From Erwinia sp. E602 (GTDB taxonomy: Bacteria; Pseudomonadota; Gammaproteobacteria; Enterobacterales; Enterobacteriaceae): a DNA stretch of 64,000 nucleotides. The notes below the pieces were generated by a model, which worked only from the letters and a program-made list of their open reading frames with translations, did not search any database and was not told the origin of the DNA. Shown here in pieces: positions 34,360 to 46,679 of the stretch (the first letter of the stretch is position 1; the number at the start of each line of letters is the position of its first letter). The DNA lies in assembly GCF_018141005.1 (NCBI RefSeq), contig NZ_CP046582.1:868001-932000 (forward strand), read 5' to 3'. The position numbers were made by a program, and so were the translations under genes.

Positions 34360-37300
34360 ATGTCTGAATTCTTCATAGAGCGCCCGATTTTTGCCTGGGT
34401 AATCGCAATAGTGGTGATGCTGGTGGGGGCGCTGGCGATCCTGCAGCTGCCGGTTAATCAGTATCCGAACATTGCGCCACCGGCCATTTCGATCGCGGTC
34501 ACCTATCCGGGCGCCAGCGCGGAAACCACCCAGAATACCGTGGTGCAGGTGATTGAGCAGCAGCTGAACGGCATTGATAATCTGCGCTATATCGAATCAC
34601 AAAGCGCCAGCGACGGCAGCGCCACCATTATCGTCACCTTTAATCAGGGCACCGATCCCGATATCGCCCAGGTGCAGGTGCAGAACAAGGTGTCGCTGGC
34701 CGAGTCGCAGCTGCCGACGGAAGTCACCCAGCAGGGGATTAACGTCCGCAAGTACCAGGCTAACTTTATGCTGGTGGTCAGCCTGGTGTCGACCGACGGC
34801 AGGATGAGTAACGGTGACCTGGCCGACCTGCTGGTCTCCAGACTGGAAGATCCGATTGCGCGCACGCCCGGCGTGGGTGACTTCTTCGTACTGGGCTCTG
34901 AATACGGCATGCGCATCTGGCTGGACCCGGCGAAGCTGTACAAGTATCAGCTGATCCCCAGTGACGTCACCACCGCCATCACCCAGCAAAACGTGCAGGT
35001 CTCCAGCGGTAAACTGGCCGGGCTGCCGACCATTGAGGGGGCGAAGTTCAGCGCCACCATCGTCGGGAAAAGCCGTTTCCAGAAGATATCGCAGTTTGAA
35101 AATATCCTGCTGAAGGTCAATACCGACGGTTCCCAGGTGCGGCTGCGCGACGTGGCCAGCGTGGATCTCGGCCCACAGGATTACAGCATCTCGGCGACCC
35201 AGAACGGTAAGCCTTCAGCGGGTATGGCGCTGCGTCTGGCCAGCGGCGGTAACGTGCTGGATGCGGTGAACGCGGTGAAAGCCACGGTGGAAGGACTGAA
35301 AGACACGCTGCCTGCCGGGGTGAAAGTAGAGTTCCCTTATGACACCTCGCCGGTGGTCAGCGCCTCGATTGAGGAGGTGGTGAAAACCCTGTTTGAGGCG
35401 ATTGCGCTGGTGTTCCTGGTGATGCTGGTATTCCTGCAGAACCTGCGCGCCACGCTGATCACCACCATGGTGGTGCCGGTGGTGCTGCTGGGCACCTTCG
35501 GCATCCTGTCCGCCTGCGGTTACACCATCAACACCCTGACCATGTTCGGCATGGTGCTGGCCATCGGCCTGCTGGTGGATGATGCCATCGTGGTGGTGGA
35601 GAACGTCGAGCGCGTGATGCACGACGAACATCTTGATCCGAAGGCCGCCACCATCAAGTCGATGGCGCAGATCCAGGGCGCGCTGTTTGGTATCGCGCTG
35701 GTGCTGTCGGCGGTGCTGCTGCCGATGGCCTTCTTCAGCGGCTCCACCGGGGTTATCTATCGCCAGTTCTCAATCACCATCGTGTCGGCGATGGTGCTGT
35801 CGGTGCTGATGGCGCTGACCTTTACCCCGGCGCTGTGCGCCACGCTGCTTAAACCCAGCGCGGCCGAGCAGAAAACCACCGGGCTGGCGGGCTGGTTCAA
35901 CCGCAGGTTTGACGCCGGCACGCTGCACTATACCCGCGGCGTGGGCACGGTGATCTCACGCCGTGGCCTGTTCCTCGTCATCTACCTGGCGATCGTCCTC
36001 GCTACCGGCTACCTGTTCACGCGGGTGCCCACCTCGTTCCTGCCGGATGAGGATCAGGGGGTGATGATGATGCAGGTCACGCTGCCAACCAACGCCTCCA
36101 CCGAGCGTACCCAGCAGGTGCTGGATGAGATCCAGCAGTGGCTGGCGAAGAACGAACCGGCGGTAACCTCCGTATTTGAACCTAACGGATTCAGCTTTTC
36201 CGGGCGCGGCCAGAACAGCGCGATGGCCTTTGTGCTGCTCAAACCCTGGGCGGAGCGCAACAGTGACCAGTCGGTGCAGAAGATTGCCGCGCGCACCATG
36301 GCCCACTTCGCCAGCATGAAGGATGCCAGAGTGTTTGCGCTGGTGCCGCCGGCGGTGATGGAGCTGGGTAACGCCACCGGCTTCGACTTCTTCCTGCAGG
36401 ACACCCGCAACCAGGGGCATGCGGCGCTGATGGCGGCGCGTAATCAGTTCCTCAGCATGGCGGCACAGGATAAACGGCTGTTCGCCACCCGTCCTAACGG
36501 CATGGAGGATGAGCCGCAGTACCACCTGATTATCGATGATGAACGGGCGCGGGCGCTGGGCATCAGCCTGGAGGATATCGACAACGAACTCTCCACCGCC
36601 TGGGGTTCCAGCTACGTGAACCAGTTTATCTACCACGGCCGCGTCAAGAAGGTCTATGTGCAGGGTAACGCCGGTTCACGCGTCACGCCGGAAGACCTCA
36701 GCAAATGGTACTTCCGTAACACCAGCGGCACCATGGTACCGTTCTCCGCCTTTGGCAGCGGTGAATGGCAGTACGGCTCGCCGCGCTATGAACGCTTTAA
36801 CGGCGTCTCGGCGGTGGAGATTATGGGGTCCCCGGCCAGCGGTTACAGCAGCGGCGACGCGGTGAAAGCGGTGCAGGAGATTGCCGCCAGACTGCCGGCG
36901 GGCTTTAAGGTGCAGTGGCACGGCCTCTCCTGGGAGGAGCAGTCGTCCGGCTCACAGACTACGGCGCTGTATACCCTGTCGATTCTGATGGTGTTTCTGT
37001 GCCTGGCCGCGCTGTATGAGAGCTGGTCGATTCCCTTCTCGGTGCTGCTGGTGGTGCCGCTTGGGGTGCTCGGCACCCTTCTCGCCGTGCTGCTGCGCGG
37101 GCTGGAAAACGACGTGTTCTTCCAGGTGGGGCTGCTGACCACCGTCGGGCTCGCGGCGAAGAACGCCATTCTGATCGTCGAGTTTGCCAAAGACCTGCAT
37201 GAAAAAGAGGGACGCGGACTGGTTGAAGCGGCGCTGGAGGCGGCGAAGCTGCGCATCCGGCCCATTATCATGACCTCGATGGCCTTCGTGCTCGGGGTGC

Positions 37301-37488
37301 TGCCGCTGACCATCTCCCACGGCGCCGGGGCCGGCAGCCAGCACTCGATCGGGACCGCCGTGGTCGGCGGCATGATCACCGCGACCTTCCTCGCCATCTT
37401 CTTTGTGCCGATGTTTTACGTGGTAGTGGCGCAGCGTTTTGCCGGAAAAAAGAAAATCAAAACAGAGGTCCAACAGAATGACGCATAA
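34360..37488 (+). CDS. RND multidrug efflux pump, HAE1/AcrB family
   Basis: 1042 residues, 12 membrane helices with two large periplasmic loops. Starts [20 protein letters not shown] like AcrB. Proton-relay residues Asp407 and Asp408 ([13 protein letters not shown]) and Lys934 ([13 protein letters not shown]) are present. Docking and porter domains look complete ([19 protein letters not shown]). Probably trimeric and active on amphiphilic drugs, bile-like or plant compounds; the substrate range cannot be read from sequence. Not obviously acrB itself, since acrR is absent and an outer-membrane factor gene follows, which is the MexAB-OprM style. Confidence 0.92.
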   Translation: MSEFFIERPIFAWVIAIVVMLVGALAILQLPVNQYPNIAPPAISIAVTYPGASAETTQNTVVQVIEQQLNGIDNLRYIESQSASDGSATIIVTFNQGTDPDIAQVQVQNKVSLAESQLPTEVTQQGINVRKYQANFMLVVSLVSTDGRMSNGDLADLLVSRLEDPIARTPGVGDFFVLGSEYGMRIWLDPAKLYKYQLIPSDVTTAITQQNVQVSSGKLAGLPTIEGAKFSATIVGKSRFQKISQFENILLKVNTDGSQVRLRDVASVDLGPQDYSISATQNGKPSAGMALRLASGGNVLDAVNAVKATVEGLKDTLPAGVKVEFPYDTSPVVSASIEEVVKTLFEAIALVFLVMLVFLQNLRATLITTMVVPVVLLGTFGILSACGYTINTLTMFGMVLAIGLLVDDAIVVVENVERVMHDEHLDPKAATIKSMAQIQGALFGIALVLSAVLLPMAFFSGSTGVIYRQFSITIVSAMVLSVLMALTFTPALCATLLKPSAAEQKTTGLAGWFNRRFDAGTLHYTRGVGTVISRRGLFLVIYLAIVLATGYLFTRVPTSFLPDEDQGVMMMQVTLPTNASTERTQQVLDEIQQWLAKNEPAVTSVFEPNGFSFSGRGQNSAMAFVLLKPWAERNSDQSVQKIAARTMAHFASMKDARVFALVPPAVMELGNATGFDFFLQDTRNQGHAALMAARNQFLSMAAQDKRLFATRPNGMEDEPQYHLIIDDERARALGISLEDIDNELSTAWGSSYVNQFIYHGRVKKVYVQGNAGSRVTPEDLSKWYFRNTSGTMVPFSAFGSGEWQYGSPRYERFNGVSAVEIMGSPASGYSSGDAVKAVQEIAARLPAGFKVQWHGLSWEEQSSGSQTTALYTLSILMVFLCLAALYESWSIPFSVLLVVPLGVLGTLLAVLLRGLENDVFFQVGLLTTVGLAAKNAILIVEFAKDLHEKEGRGLVEAALEAAKLRIRPIIMTSMAFVLGVLPLTISHGAGAGSQHSIGTAVVGGMITATFLAIFFVPMFYVVVAQRFAGKKKIKTEVQQNDA

Positions 37489-38890
37489 GGCTTTTTCTCT
37501 CGGAGTGCTGCCGCTGGCGCTGCTGCTGGCGCTGAGCGGCTGCACCATGCAGCCGGATTACCAGCGCCCGGCGCTGCCGGTAGCAGGCCAGTATGACCGG
37601 TACGGCGCCGGCGGCGAGGGCAACGGTGCCGATATCCGCTGGCAGACCTTCTTCACCGATCCGGTGATGAATAAGCTGATTGCCAGCGCGCTGGCAAATA
37701 ATCGTGACCTGCGGGTGGCGGCGCTGAACGTTGAAGTGGCGCGTTCCCAGGTACAGATTGACCGTGCGGCACTGCTGCCGTCGGTTAACCTCAGCGCGGG
37801 CGGCACTGGCACCCATCTGCCGGGCGGGCTGTACAGCACCCAGTCCAGCGGCCCGGTCACCTACCATCAGTATGACGCCAGCCTGGGCGTTACCTCGTGG
37901 GAGCTGGACTTCTTTGGCCGTCTGCGCAGCCTGCGCGACCGGACGCTGGAGCAGTACCTGGCCACCGCCGCCAGCGAGCGCGCCACGCAGATCGGCCTGA
38001 TTGCCGAAGTGGCCTCGGCGTACCTGTCGCTCTGTTCAGACAACCAGCTGCTGGCGCTGGCCGGCAGCACGCTGAACAGCCAGCAGGATTCGTACAACCT
38101 GACCCAGCGCAGCTATAACGGCGGCGTGGCCAGCGAGCAGGATCTGCTGCAGGCCGAAACCTCGGTGCGCACCGCGCAGGCCGACGTGGCCAGCTACACC
38201 CGTCAGGTGCGTCAGGACGTGAACGCGCTGGCGCTGCTGGTGGGCAGTGACCTGCCGGCTAATCTGCTGGCCGACGCGCGGCTGGATAACGCGTGGCGCT
38301 TCCCGGCCACCCCGGCCGGGCTGCCGTCCGATCTGCTGACCCGCAGGCCGGATATTATCGCGGCAGAACATACGCTTAAGGCGGCCAACGCCAGCATCGG
38401 CGCGGCGCGCGCGGCCTTCTTCCCGAGCATCAGCCTGACCGCCAGCGGCGGCTCCAGCTCCGGCAGCCTCGGGCACCTGCTCTCCGGCGGCAGCGGCGCC
38501 TGGTCGTTTGCCCCGGGCATCAATCTGCCGATATTCGACGGCGGCGTAAACGCGGCAAATCTGGATATTGCGAAGCTGCAGAAGCGCATTGAGATTGCCG
38601 ACTATGAGAAGGCGATTCAGAGCGCTTTTAAGGACGTCAGCGATGCGCTGGCCGGGCAGGATACCTACCGTGACGAGCTGCAGGCGCGGCAGCTGGACGA
38701 AAAAGCCAGCCAGCGAAACTATGACCTGGCGACGCTGCGCTACCGCGAAGGGGTGGACAACTACCTTAACGTGCTGGTGGCCCAGCGCACGCTCTACGGC
38801 GCGCAGCAGGCGAGAATTACCACGCAGCTGGGGCAGCTGAATCAGCAGATCACGCTGTATAAGGCGCTGGGGGGCGGCTGGAAATCCTGA
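37478..38890 (+). CDS. OprM-family outer-membrane efflux factor of the first RND operon
   Basis: 470 residues from the ATG at 37478, overlapping the pump gene by 11 nt. Lipobox LSGC, then [12 protein letters not shown] typical of NodT/OprM lipoproteins. Two OEP repeats (about 70-260 and 275-460): [40 protein letters not shown] at the C-terminus. Forms a trimeric outer-membrane channel plus periplasmic tunnel. Having its own factor means this pump need not rely on TolC. Confidence 0.92.
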   Translation: MTHKAFSLGVLPLALLLALSGCTMQPDYQRPALPVAGQYDRYGAGGEGNGADIRWQTFFTDPVMNKLIASALANNRDLRVAALNVEVARSQVQIDRAALLPSVNLSAGGTGTHLPGGLYSTQSSGPVTYHQYDASLGVTSWELDFFGRLRSLRDRTLEQYLATAASERATQIGLIAEVASAYLSLCSDNQLLALAGSTLNSQQDSYNLTQRSYNGGVASEQDLLQAETSVRTAQADVASYTRQVRQDVNALALLVGSDLPANLLADARLDNAWRFPATPAGLPSDLLTRRPDIIAAEHTLKAANASIGAARAAFFPSISLTASGGSSSGSLGHLLSGGSGAWSFAPGINLPIFDGGVNAANLDIAKLQKRIEIADYEKAIQSAFKDVSDALAGQDTYRDELQARQLDEKASQRNYDLATLRYREGVDNYLNVLVAQRTLYGAQQARITTQLGQLNQQITLYKALGGGWKS

Positions 38891-39148
38891 CCGGGCGGGA
38901 TGGATCCTGTACTTCTTACGCAACCCTTACGCTCTGCGCATAGAATTTAAACAACGCGCTGTTCGATAATAGGAATGACTATCAACAACCGCTGATGCAG
39001 TCGGGCACTGACGCTTCCTTCCCGGTCGGTTCCTGCACAGCGGCTGCTGAGCCCGGGCCTGACCGCGATGGATTATCGCCCGACTCTTTTATCGCGTCTG
39101 CATTTCAGGCGCGTTTTATCTGAACGCTGTCCTTAACTCAAGAGCCTC

Positions 39149-40393
39149 ATGACCCTGAACTCCACCTCCCGGCCGCACTCCCGGCGTAAAATCGCTGTCA
39201 TTCTCCTTCTGCTGCTGTCGATCGCGTGCCTGGTGTGGCGTTTCTGGCCGTCGGCACCTTCCGGACACGGCGGCCCCGGCGGGATGCGTGGCCCGGGCGG
39301 CCCCGGCGGTCACGGCGGTCCGCCCGGCATGATGATGGCCGGGGCGGCCACCCCGGTGCACGCTGACAGGGTGACGCTGGCCGACGTGCCGGTGTACCTC
39401 AACGCGTTAGGAACGGTGGTGCCGAACGCCACGGTGACGGTGACCAGCCGCGTCGACGGGCAGCTGACCCAGGTGCTGTTTAAAGAGGGGCAGAAGGTGA
39501 GCGCCGGGCAGCTGCTGGCGCAGATCGACCCGCGCAGCTACCAGGCCACGCTGGCACAGTATCAGGGCTCGCTGGCGCAGAACCAGGCGCTGCTGAAAAG
39601 CGCGCAGCTGACGCTGACGCGTTATCAGAAGCTGTTTGCTCAGGATTCACTGGCGCGCCAGGACCTGGACAGCCAGGTGGCGACCGTCGGTCAGTACAGC
39701 GGCGCGGTAAAAACCGACGAGGCGCAGATTGCGGCGGCAAAACTGGATATTGAGTATGCGCGCATCACCGCGCCGGTCAGCGGCCGCGTTGGCCTGCGGC
39801 TGGTGGACGCCGGCAATATGGTGCACAGCTCTGACACCACCGGTATCGTCACCATCACCCAGACCCAGCCGGCGGCGGTGACCTTCAGCGTGCCGCAGAG
39901 TAATATCCCGACCCTGATCAGGGCGCTGCACAACGATCGCAGCCTGGCCGCCACCGCCTTTGACCAGCAGGGCAACACCGAGCTGGCGCAGGGGCAGGTG
40001 CAGTTTATCAGCAACCAGATCGACACCAGCACCGGCAGCATTGCGCTGAAGGCGCTGTTTGCCAATCAGGACGAAGCGCTCTATCCGAATCAGTTCGTCA
40101 ATCTGCGTCTGCAGACCGCCACCCTGAAGCAGGCCACGGTAATACCGGCCCAGGCGCTGCAGCTGAGCAGCGACGGCAGCTTTGTCTGGGTGATCGGCCA
40201 GGACAGCACCGTTACCCGCCGCGCGGTGAAAACCGGCCCGGCCTTTGGCAGCGATAAGCAGGCGATCCTCGACGGCGTCAGGGACGGGGAGCAGGTGGTG
40301 ACCGAAGGCATCGACCGCCTGAGCAGCGGCAGCAGGGTTGAACGGGTGACGTCGGAGCAGCAGACGGCTGACCAGAGCAGCACCGCGCCATGA
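39149..40393 (+). CDS. mdtA: RND efflux adaptor, MdtA/MuxA family
   Basis: 414 residues. One N-terminal membrane anchor (about 14-32; no lipobox), then a Gly/Pro/His/Met-rich linker at about 39-66 (units of GGPGG) and the adaptor core: [52 protein letters not shown]. This matches E. coli MdtA, including the last motif. The 258-bp upstream gap holds no gene; I saw no convincing BaeR box. The stop overlaps the mdtB start (ATGA). In Erwinia amylovora two such systems exist (MdtABC and MdtUVW); which this is cannot be decided here. Confidence 0.87.
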   Translation: MTLNSTSRPHSRRKIAVILLLLLSIACLVWRFWPSAPSGHGGPGGMRGPGGPGGHGGPPGMMMAGAATPVHADRVTLADVPVYLNALGTVVPNATVTVTSRVDGQLTQVLFKEGQKVSAGQLLAQIDPRSYQATLAQYQGSLAQNQALLKSAQLTLTRYQKLFAQDSLARQDLDSQVATVGQYSGAVKTDEAQIAAAKLDIEYARITAPVSGRVGLRLVDAGNMVHSSDTTGIVTITQTQPAAVTFSVPQSNIPTLIRALHNDRSLAATAFDQQGNTELAQGQVQFISNQIDTSTGSIALKALFANQDEALYPNQFVNLRLQTATLKQATVIPAQALQLSSDGSFVWVIGQDSTVTRRAVKTGPAFGSDKQAILDGVRDGEQVVTEGIDRLSSGSRVERVTSEQQTADQSSTAP

Positions 40394-43300
40394 ATCCGTC
40401 ACGCCTCTTTATCAACCGGCCGGTAGCCACCATCCTGCTGATGGCCGGCATCCTGATTTCCGGTATTTTTGCTTACCGGCTGCTCTCCACCTCGGCGCTG
40501 CCGCAGGTGGATTACCCGACCATTCAGGTCACCACCCTCTATCCTGGGGCCAGCCCGGACGTGATGGCCTCCTCGGTCACCGCGCCGCTGGAGCGCCAGC
40601 TCGGTCAGATGTCCGGCTTAAGCCAGATGAGCTCCAGCAGCTCCGGCGGCTCGTCGGTAATAAGCCTCAGGTTCTCGCTGGACCTGTCGCTGGACGTGGC
40701 TGAGCAGGAAGTGCAGGCGGCGATCAACGCCGCCGACAGCCTGCTGCCGACCGACCTGCCCAGCCCGCCGACCTATAAAAAGGTCAACCCGGCGGACAGC
40801 GCGGTGATCGCCCTCGCCGCCACCTCAGACACGCTGCCGCTGACCCGCGTGCAGGACCTGGTTAACACCCGCATCGCGCTGAAGCTGGCGCAGATCGCCG
40901 GGGTGGGTATGGTCACGCTGGCCGGCGGCCATCAGCCGGCGATCCGCATACGCGTCGACCCGAAGGCGCTGGCGGCCTACGGCCTCACGCTGGCCGACGT
41001 CAACACGCTGGTCAGCAACGGCAACGTCAACGGCTCGAAGGGCGGCTTTGACGGCACGTACCATTCGGTGACCATCGACGCCAACGACCAGCTGCGCACC
41101 GCCGACGAGTACGGCAGCCTGATCCTGACGTATAAAAACGGCGCTGCGCTGCGCCTGCGCGATATCGCGCAGATTGAGCAGGCGGCGGAAAACGTTTATC
41201 AGTCTGCGTGGGCCAACAACAGCCCGGCGATTATCATCAGCGTACAGCGCCAGCCGGGTGCCAACGTGATTTCGGTGGTCGACAGCATCAGGGCACAGCT
41301 GCCGACGCTGCAGGCCGCGCTGCCGGACGGCGTGAAGGTCAGCATTCTCTCCGACCGCACCCAGACCATCCGCGCCTCAATCCGCGACGTGCAGTTCGAG
41401 CTGATGCTGTCGATTGCGCTGGTGGTGATGGTCACCTTCCTGTTCCTGCGCAACGTTGCCGCCACGCTGATCCCGAGCATTGCGGTACCGCTGTCGCTGG
41501 TCGGCACCTTTGGCGTGATGTACCTGGCCGGCTTCAGCCTGAACAACCTGTCGCTGATGGCGCTGACCATCGCCACCGGCTTTGTGATCGACGATGCCAT
41601 CGTGGTGGTGGAGAACATCTCAAGGCGGCTGGAGGAGGGCGAAACCCCAATGCAGGCGGCGCTGAAGGGCTCGCAGCAGATCGGCTTTACCATTATCTCG
41701 CTGACCTTCTCGCTGATCGCGGTGCTGATCCCGCTGCTGTTTATGGGCGACGTGGTCGGGCGGCTGTTCCGCGAATTCGCCATCACCCTCGCGGTAGCGA
41801 TCCTGGTATCGATGTTTATCTCGCTGACCCTGACGCCGATGCTCTGCGCATACCTGTTGCAGCATATCCCGCCGGAGCGGCAGTCGCGTTTCTCACGCAA
41901 GGGCGGCGAGCTGTTCGATAAGCTGATCGCCGGCTATGACCGCCTGCTGACCCTGGTGCTTAACCACCAGCGGCTGACGCTGTGCGTCGCGCTGGCCACG
42001 CTGGTGCTGACCGGATTGCTCTGGCTGGCGGTGCCGAAAGGCTTCTTCCCGGCGCAGGATACCGGGCTGATCCAGGGGGTAACGATTGCCTCGCAGGACG
42101 TCTCCTTCGGTGAGATGTCGAAAAGACAGCAGCAGCTGGCGGCGATCGTGCGGAACAATCCGGCGGTGGCGAGCGTCTCCAGCACCGTTGGCATCGACGG
42201 CAGCAACACCAGCCTGAACAGCGGCCGTCTGCAGATTAACCTCAAGCCGCTGGATGAACGCGATAAGCGGGCCGATGCGGTGATCGCCGAACTGCAGCAG
42301 GCCACCGCGCAGGTGCCGGGCATTCAGCTTTACCTGCAGTCGGCGCAGGATCTGACGGTTAACGACCAGGTCACGCCGGACCGCTACCAGTTCAGCCTTG
42401 ATGATGCCGACAGTGAAAACCTGGTCAGCTGGTCACCGACGCTGGTGGCGGCGCTGCGCGCGCGGCCGGAGTTCAGTTCGGTGGTCAGCAACCTGCAGGA
42501 GCAGGGGCAGGTGGCCTACGTTGAGCTGAACCGTGACGCGGCGGCGCGCTACGGCATCACCGCCTCGGACGTGGATACCGCGCTGTATAACGCCTTTGGC
42601 CAGCGGCTGATCTCGACCATCTTTACCCAGTCGAATCAGTATCGCGTGGTGCTGGAGGTGGCACCGCAGTTCCAGCAGTCACCGGCGTCGTTTGACGATA
42701 TCTGGCTGGCGACCTCGGGCAGCAGCAGTGCGTCTGGCAGCACCAGCACCACGAGCACGAGCAGCGGTTCAGGCTCATCAGGCAGCAGCAGCTCCTCTTC
42801 CTCCGGCACCAGCGGTATGGTGAAGCTGACCGCGATTGCCACCGTCCACCTGCGTACCGGTTCGCTGGTGCATACGCGCATTAACCAGTTCCCGGCGGTG
42901 ACGGTGTCGTTTAACCTCAGCGACGGCACCTCGCTGGAGCAGGCGCAGCAGGCCATCAGCGAGGTGAGCCGCCAACTGGCGCAGCCGTCGTCGATCGTTC
43001 TGCGCTATCAGGGGGAGGCGTCAGCGTTCCGGAGCGCCACCGGCAACACGCTGTGGCTGATCCTCGCCGCGCTGCTGACCATGTACGTGGTGCTTGGCAT
43101 TCTGTATGAGAGCTTTATCCACCCGGTGACCATTCTCTCCACGCTGCCCTCGGCGGCGGTCGGCGCGCTGCTGACCCTGCTGCTGGCCGGTACCGGGTTC
43201 AGCCTGATCGCGCTGATCGGCGTGATCCTGCTGATCGGCATTGTGAAAAAGAACGCCATTATGATGATCGACTTTGCGCTGGAGGCGGAAAACAGGCAGG

Positions 43301-43581
43301 GGCTGAGCGCGCGTGAGGCGATCCACCAGGCCTGCCTGCTGCGCTTCCGGCCGATCCTGATGACCACCCTGGCGGCGCTGCTCGGCGCGCTGCCGCTGAT
43401 GCTGGCCTCCGGCTCCGGTGCCGAACTGCGCCAGCCGCTGGGGCTGGTGATTGTAGGCGGCCTGATCGTCAGCCAGGTGCTGACGCTGTTCTCCACGCCG
43501 GTTATCTATCTGTGGTTCGACGGCCTGGCGCAGCGCGGCAAACGCTGGATGCGGGCGGCGGCGGCCCGGGGGCGTGAATGA
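40390..43581 (+). CDS. mdtB: RND efflux pump subunit, MdtB/MuxB family
   Basis: 1063 residues (E. coli MdtB 1040). Begins [20 protein letters not shown]; proton-relay motif [20 protein letters not shown] in helix 4 and [18 protein letters not shown] in helix 10. Works as a heterotrimer with MdtC, fed by MdtA. The extra length is largely a 34-residue stretch (776-809) made only of Ser, Gly, Thr and one Ala in the second periplasmic loop, where E. coli has a short turn. Overlaps mdtC by 4 nt. Confidence 0.9.
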   Translation: MNPSRLFINRPVATILLMAGILISGIFAYRLLSTSALPQVDYPTIQVTTLYPGASPDVMASSVTAPLERQLGQMSGLSQMSSSSSGGSSVISLRFSLDLSLDVAEQEVQAAINAADSLLPTDLPSPPTYKKVNPADSAVIALAATSDTLPLTRVQDLVNTRIALKLAQIAGVGMVTLAGGHQPAIRIRVDPKALAAYGLTLADVNTLVSNGNVNGSKGGFDGTYHSVTIDANDQLRTADEYGSLILTYKNGAALRLRDIAQIEQAAENVYQSAWANNSPAIIISVQRQPGANVISVVDSIRAQLPTLQAALPDGVKVSILSDRTQTIRASIRDVQFELMLSIALVVMVTFLFLRNVAATLIPSIAVPLSLVGTFGVMYLAGFSLNNLSLMALTIATGFVIDDAIVVVENISRRLEEGETPMQAALKGSQQIGFTIISLTFSLIAVLIPLLFMGDVVGRLFREFAITLAVAILVSMFISLTLTPMLCAYLLQHIPPERQSRFSRKGGELFDKLIAGYDRLLTLVLNHQRLTLCVALATLVLTGLLWLAVPKGFFPAQDTGLIQGVTIASQDVSFGEMSKRQQQLAAIVRNNPAVASVSSTVGIDGSNTSLNSGRLQINLKPLDERDKRADAVIAELQQATAQVPGIQLYLQSAQDLTVNDQVTPDRYQFSLDDADSENLVSWSPTLVAALRARPEFSSVVSNLQEQGQVAYVELNRDAAARYGITASDVDTALYNAFGQRLISTIFTQSNQYRVVLEVAPQFQQSPASFDDIWLATSGSSSASGSTSTTSTSSGSGSSGSSSSSSSGTSGMVKLTAIATVHLRTGSLVHTRINQFPAVTVSFNLSDGTSLEQAQQAISEVSRQLAQPSSIVLRYQGEASAFRSATGNTLWLILAALLTMYVVLGILYESFIHPVTILSTLPSAAVGALLTLLLAGTGFSLIALIGVILLIGIVKKNAIMMIDFALEAENRQGLSAREAIHQACLLRFRPILMTTLAALLGALPLMLASGSGAELRQPLGLVIVGGLIVSQVLTLFSTPVIYLWFDGLAQRGKRWMRAAAARGRE
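42715..42816 (+). repeat. Serine-rich low-complexity insert in mdtB
   Basis: 102 bp coding residues 776-809: 21 Ser, 7 Gly, 5 Thr, 1 Ala. Mixed AGC/AGT/TCC/TCA/TCT serine codons, so it is not a simple slippage of one triplet. In-frame, with normal MdtB sequence on both sides (DDIWLAT before, [12 protein letters not shown] after). Confidence 0.9.
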
Positions 43582-46500
43582 ACCTGACCCGGCTGTTTAT
43601 CTTCCGCCCGGTGGCCACGCTGCTGCTGACCCTGGCGCTGCTGCTGCTGGGCGCGCTTGGCTACCGGCTGCTGCCGGTGGCACCGCTGCCGCAGGTGGAC
43701 TTCCCGACCATTATGGTCAGCGCCAGCCTGCCGGGTGCCAGCCCGGAAACCATGGCCGCCACGGTGGCGACGCCGCTGGAGCGCGCGCTGGGCGAGATCG
43801 CCGGCATTACCGAAATGACCTCGCAGAGTTCGCAGGGCTCCAGCGATATCATCCTGCAGTTTGCGCTGGACCGCGACATTAACGGCGCGGCGCGCGACGT
43901 GCAGGCGGCGATCAACGCCGCCCGCAGCCTGCTGCCGGGCAGCATGCCGTCGCTGCCCACTTACCGAAAAGCTAACCCCTCCGACGCGCCGATCGTGATG
44001 ATGGCGCTCTCCTCCTCCACCCGTTCCGGCGCCGAACTGTACGATCTCGCCAACAGCAAAATTCAGCAGAAAATTGCCCAGGTGGCCGGCGTCGGTGAAG
44101 TGTCGCTGCGCGGCAGTTCGCTGCCGGCGGTACGCATTGACCTGCAGCCGCAGCAGCTGAGTCACTACGGCATCTCGCTGGAGTCGGTGCGGACGGCGGT
44201 CGCCAGCAGCACCAGCAACCTGCCGAAGGGCGTGCTGCAGGGCGATACGCAGTCGTGGATGGTGGACGGCAACGGCCAGCAGGAGCAGGCAAAAAACTAC
44301 CGCGATCTGGTGGTCAGCTACCAGAACGGCCGCGCGGTGCGCCTCAGCGACGTGGCGACGGTGTATGACGCGGTGGAGGATAAATACAACGTCGGCTTCT
44401 ACAACGGTGCGCCGTCGGTCACTATCGGCGTCACCCGCCAGGCGGGGGCCAATATGCTGCAGACCATCGACGATATTAAGGCGCAGCTGCCGCTGATTAA
44501 GCAGGATCTGCCCGCCGACGTCAGCCTGACGCTGGTGGTGGACCGTTCGCCCAACGTGCGCGACTCGCTGTACGACACCGAAGAGACGCTGCTGATCGCC
44601 ATGCTGCTGGTGATCGGCGTGGTGTTTGTGTTTCTGCGCGACCTGCGGGCGATGGCGATACCGGCGCTGGCGCTGCCGGTATCGTTAATCGGCACCTGCG
44701 CGGTGATGTACCTGCTCGACTACAGCCTCGATAACCTGTCGCTGATGGCGCTGATTATCGCCACCGGCTTTGTGGTCGACGACGCCATCGTGGTGCTGGA
44801 AAACATCACCCGCTATATCGAACAGGGGCTCAGCCCGGTGCGGGCGGCGATTAAGGGGGCGCAGGAGGTGAGTTTTACTGTGCTGGCGATGACCCTGTCG
44901 CTGATCGCGGTGTTTATCCCGATCCTGCTGATGGGCAGCATCGTTGGCCGCCTGTTCCGCGAATTTGCCGTCACGCTCAGCGTGTCGCTGGTGATTTCGA
45001 TGGGGGTGTCGCTGAGCCTGACGCCGATGCTCTGCTCAAGGCTGCTGAAGCGCAAGCCGGCGGTCACAAAGCGCCCGCACCCGCTGTACCAGTGGATTGA
45101 AAATGGCCTTAACCGCCTGCTGGAAAGCTACAGCGTCGGGCTGGCGTGGGTGATGCGCCACCAGCGCCTGACCCTGTTCAGCCTGCTGCTGACCATCGTA
45201 CTCAACGTGTTCCTCTACGGCGTGGTGCAGAAGGGCTTCTTCCCCAGCCAGGATACCGGCCTGCTGATGGGCATGCTGCGCGCCGATCAGAACGTCTCCT
45301 TCCAGGCGATGGAGCCGAAGATGAAGCATTTTGCCGCGCTGATCCAGCAGGATCCGGCGGTGGACGGCGTGATGTCGTCGATCGGCGGCGGTGCCTTTGG
45401 CTCGCGTAATACCGCGATGTTCTTCGTCCATCTGAAGGATTTTAAGCAGCGCGATGACGCCAGTACCGTGGCCAACCGCCTGAGCGGCAAAACGCAGCAT
45501 ATCCCCGGCGTGCAGCTGTTCCTGATGGCGGCACAGGATCTGCATATCGGCGGCCGCAGCGCCAACGCCTCATACCAGTACAGCCTGCAGGCCGACGACC
45601 TCAACACGCTGCGCACCTGGACGCCGAAGGTGAAAGCGGCGCTGGAGCAGATCCCGCAGCTGACCAGCGTTGACTCCGACTCGGAAACCGGCGGTCAGGA
45701 GGTGATGATCACCATCGACCGCGATCGCGCCACCCGGCTGGGCGTCAACGTCAGTATGCTGGATACGCTGCTGAATAACGCCTTCAGCCAGCGGCAGATC
45801 GCCACGCTGTATAAAACGCTGAATCAGTACCACGTGGTGATGTCGCTGAACGACCTCTGGACCCGTGACCCTGCCGCGCTACAGCAGCTGTTCGTGCTCA
45901 ACGACAGCGGCGATCGCATCCCGCTTTCCGCTTTCGCCAGCTTCAGCGGCGGCAACGCGCCGCTGTCGGTGAACCATCAGGGGCAGTCGGCCACCAGCAC
46001 CATCGCCTTCAACCTGCAGGACGGTGCGTCACTGGAAGAAGCGCAGGCGGCGATCAACACCGCGATGGCGAAAATTGGCCTGCCGGACAGCATCCAGGCC
46101 GGTTTTGCCGGCACCGCGCAGGCGTTTGTCGGGCTGACCAGCACCATGCCGTGGCTGATCCTCGCTGCGCTGCTGGCGGTGTATATCGTGCTGGGGATGC
46201 TGTATGAAAGCTACATTCATCCGCTGACCATTCTGTCGACGCTGCCGTCGGCCGGGGTCGGGGCGCTGCTGCTGCTGCTGCTGACCGACACCCAGCTGAC
46301 GGTGATTGCGCTGATCGGCATCCTGCTGCTGATCGGCATCGTCAAGAAAAACGCCATTATGATGATCGACTTTGCGCTGGCCGCCGAACGCAATCAGGGC
46401 ATGACGCCGCAGCAGGCGATCGTTCAGGCCTGCCTGATGCGCTTCCGGCCGATTATGATGACCACGCTGGCCGCCTTCTTCGGCGCGCTGCCGCTGGCGC

Positions 46501-46679
46501 TGGGCAGCGGCGGCGATGCCGACCTGCGCAGCCCGCTGGGGCTGGCGATTGCCGGCGGCCTGGCACTGAGCCAGCTGCTGACCCTGTTTACCACCCCGGT
46601 GGTCTACCTTTATCTCGACCGTGCCAGCCGCGCCACGCAACGCCAGTGGCAGCGCCTGCGCCACCCCAGGAACGCCTGA
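43578..46679 (+). CDS. mdtC: RND efflux pump subunit, MdtC/MuxC family
   Basis: 1033 residues (E. coli MdtC 1025). [20 protein letters not shown] start, [20 protein letters not shown] and [18 protein letters not shown] motifs with the proton-relay Asp pair and Lys. Paralogous to mdtB but without the serine-rich insert. In E. coli the MdtB2-MdtC1 trimer exports bile salts and novobiocin, with MdtC thought to bind substrate. The stop overlaps the next gene start (TGATG). Confidence 0.91.
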   Translation: MNLTRLFIFRPVATLLLTLALLLLGALGYRLLPVAPLPQVDFPTIMVSASLPGASPETMAATVATPLERALGEIAGITEMTSQSSQGSSDIILQFALDRDINGAARDVQAAINAARSLLPGSMPSLPTYRKANPSDAPIVMMALSSSTRSGAELYDLANSKIQQKIAQVAGVGEVSLRGSSLPAVRIDLQPQQLSHYGISLESVRTAVASSTSNLPKGVLQGDTQSWMVDGNGQQEQAKNYRDLVVSYQNGRAVRLSDVATVYDAVEDKYNVGFYNGAPSVTIGVTRQAGANMLQTIDDIKAQLPLIKQDLPADVSLTLVVDRSPNVRDSLYDTEETLLIAMLLVIGVVFVFLRDLRAMAIPALALPVSLIGTCAVMYLLDYSLDNLSLMALIIATGFVVDDAIVVLENITRYIEQGLSPVRAAIKGAQEVSFTVLAMTLSLIAVFIPILLMGSIVGRLFREFAVTLSVSLVISMGVSLSLTPMLCSRLLKRKPAVTKRPHPLYQWIENGLNRLLESYSVGLAWVMRHQRLTLFSLLLTIVLNVFLYGVVQKGFFPSQDTGLLMGMLRADQNVSFQAMEPKMKHFAALIQQDPAVDGVMSSIGGGAFGSRNTAMFFVHLKDFKQRDDASTVANRLSGKTQHIPGVQLFLMAAQDLHIGGRSANASYQYSLQADDLNTLRTWTPKVKAALEQIPQLTSVDSDSETGGQEVMITIDRDRATRLGVNVSMLDTLLNNAFSQRQIATLYKTLNQYHVVMSLNDLWTRDPAALQQLFVLNDSGDRIPLSAFASFSGGNAPLSVNHQGQSATSTIAFNLQDGASLEEAQAAINTAMAKIGLPDSIQAGFAGTAQAFVGLTSTMPWLILAALLAVYIVLGMLYESYIHPLTILSTLPSAGVGALLLLLLTDTQLTVIALIGILLLIGIVKKNAIMMIDFALAAERNQGMTPQQAIVQACLMRFRPIMMTTLAAFFGALPLALGSGGDADLRSPLGLAIAGGLALSQLLTLFTTPVVYLYLDRASRATQRQWQRLRHPRNA

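Noticed and set aside
38891..39148. BaeR box in front of the mdtA-like gene
   Set aside because: Only partial TCTGCA-type matches were found, and baeSR are not adjacent; too weak to list.
42715..42816. Serine-rich segment as a frameshift or assembly error
   Set aside because: Frame is kept on both sides with intact MdtB sequence, and codon use is varied.
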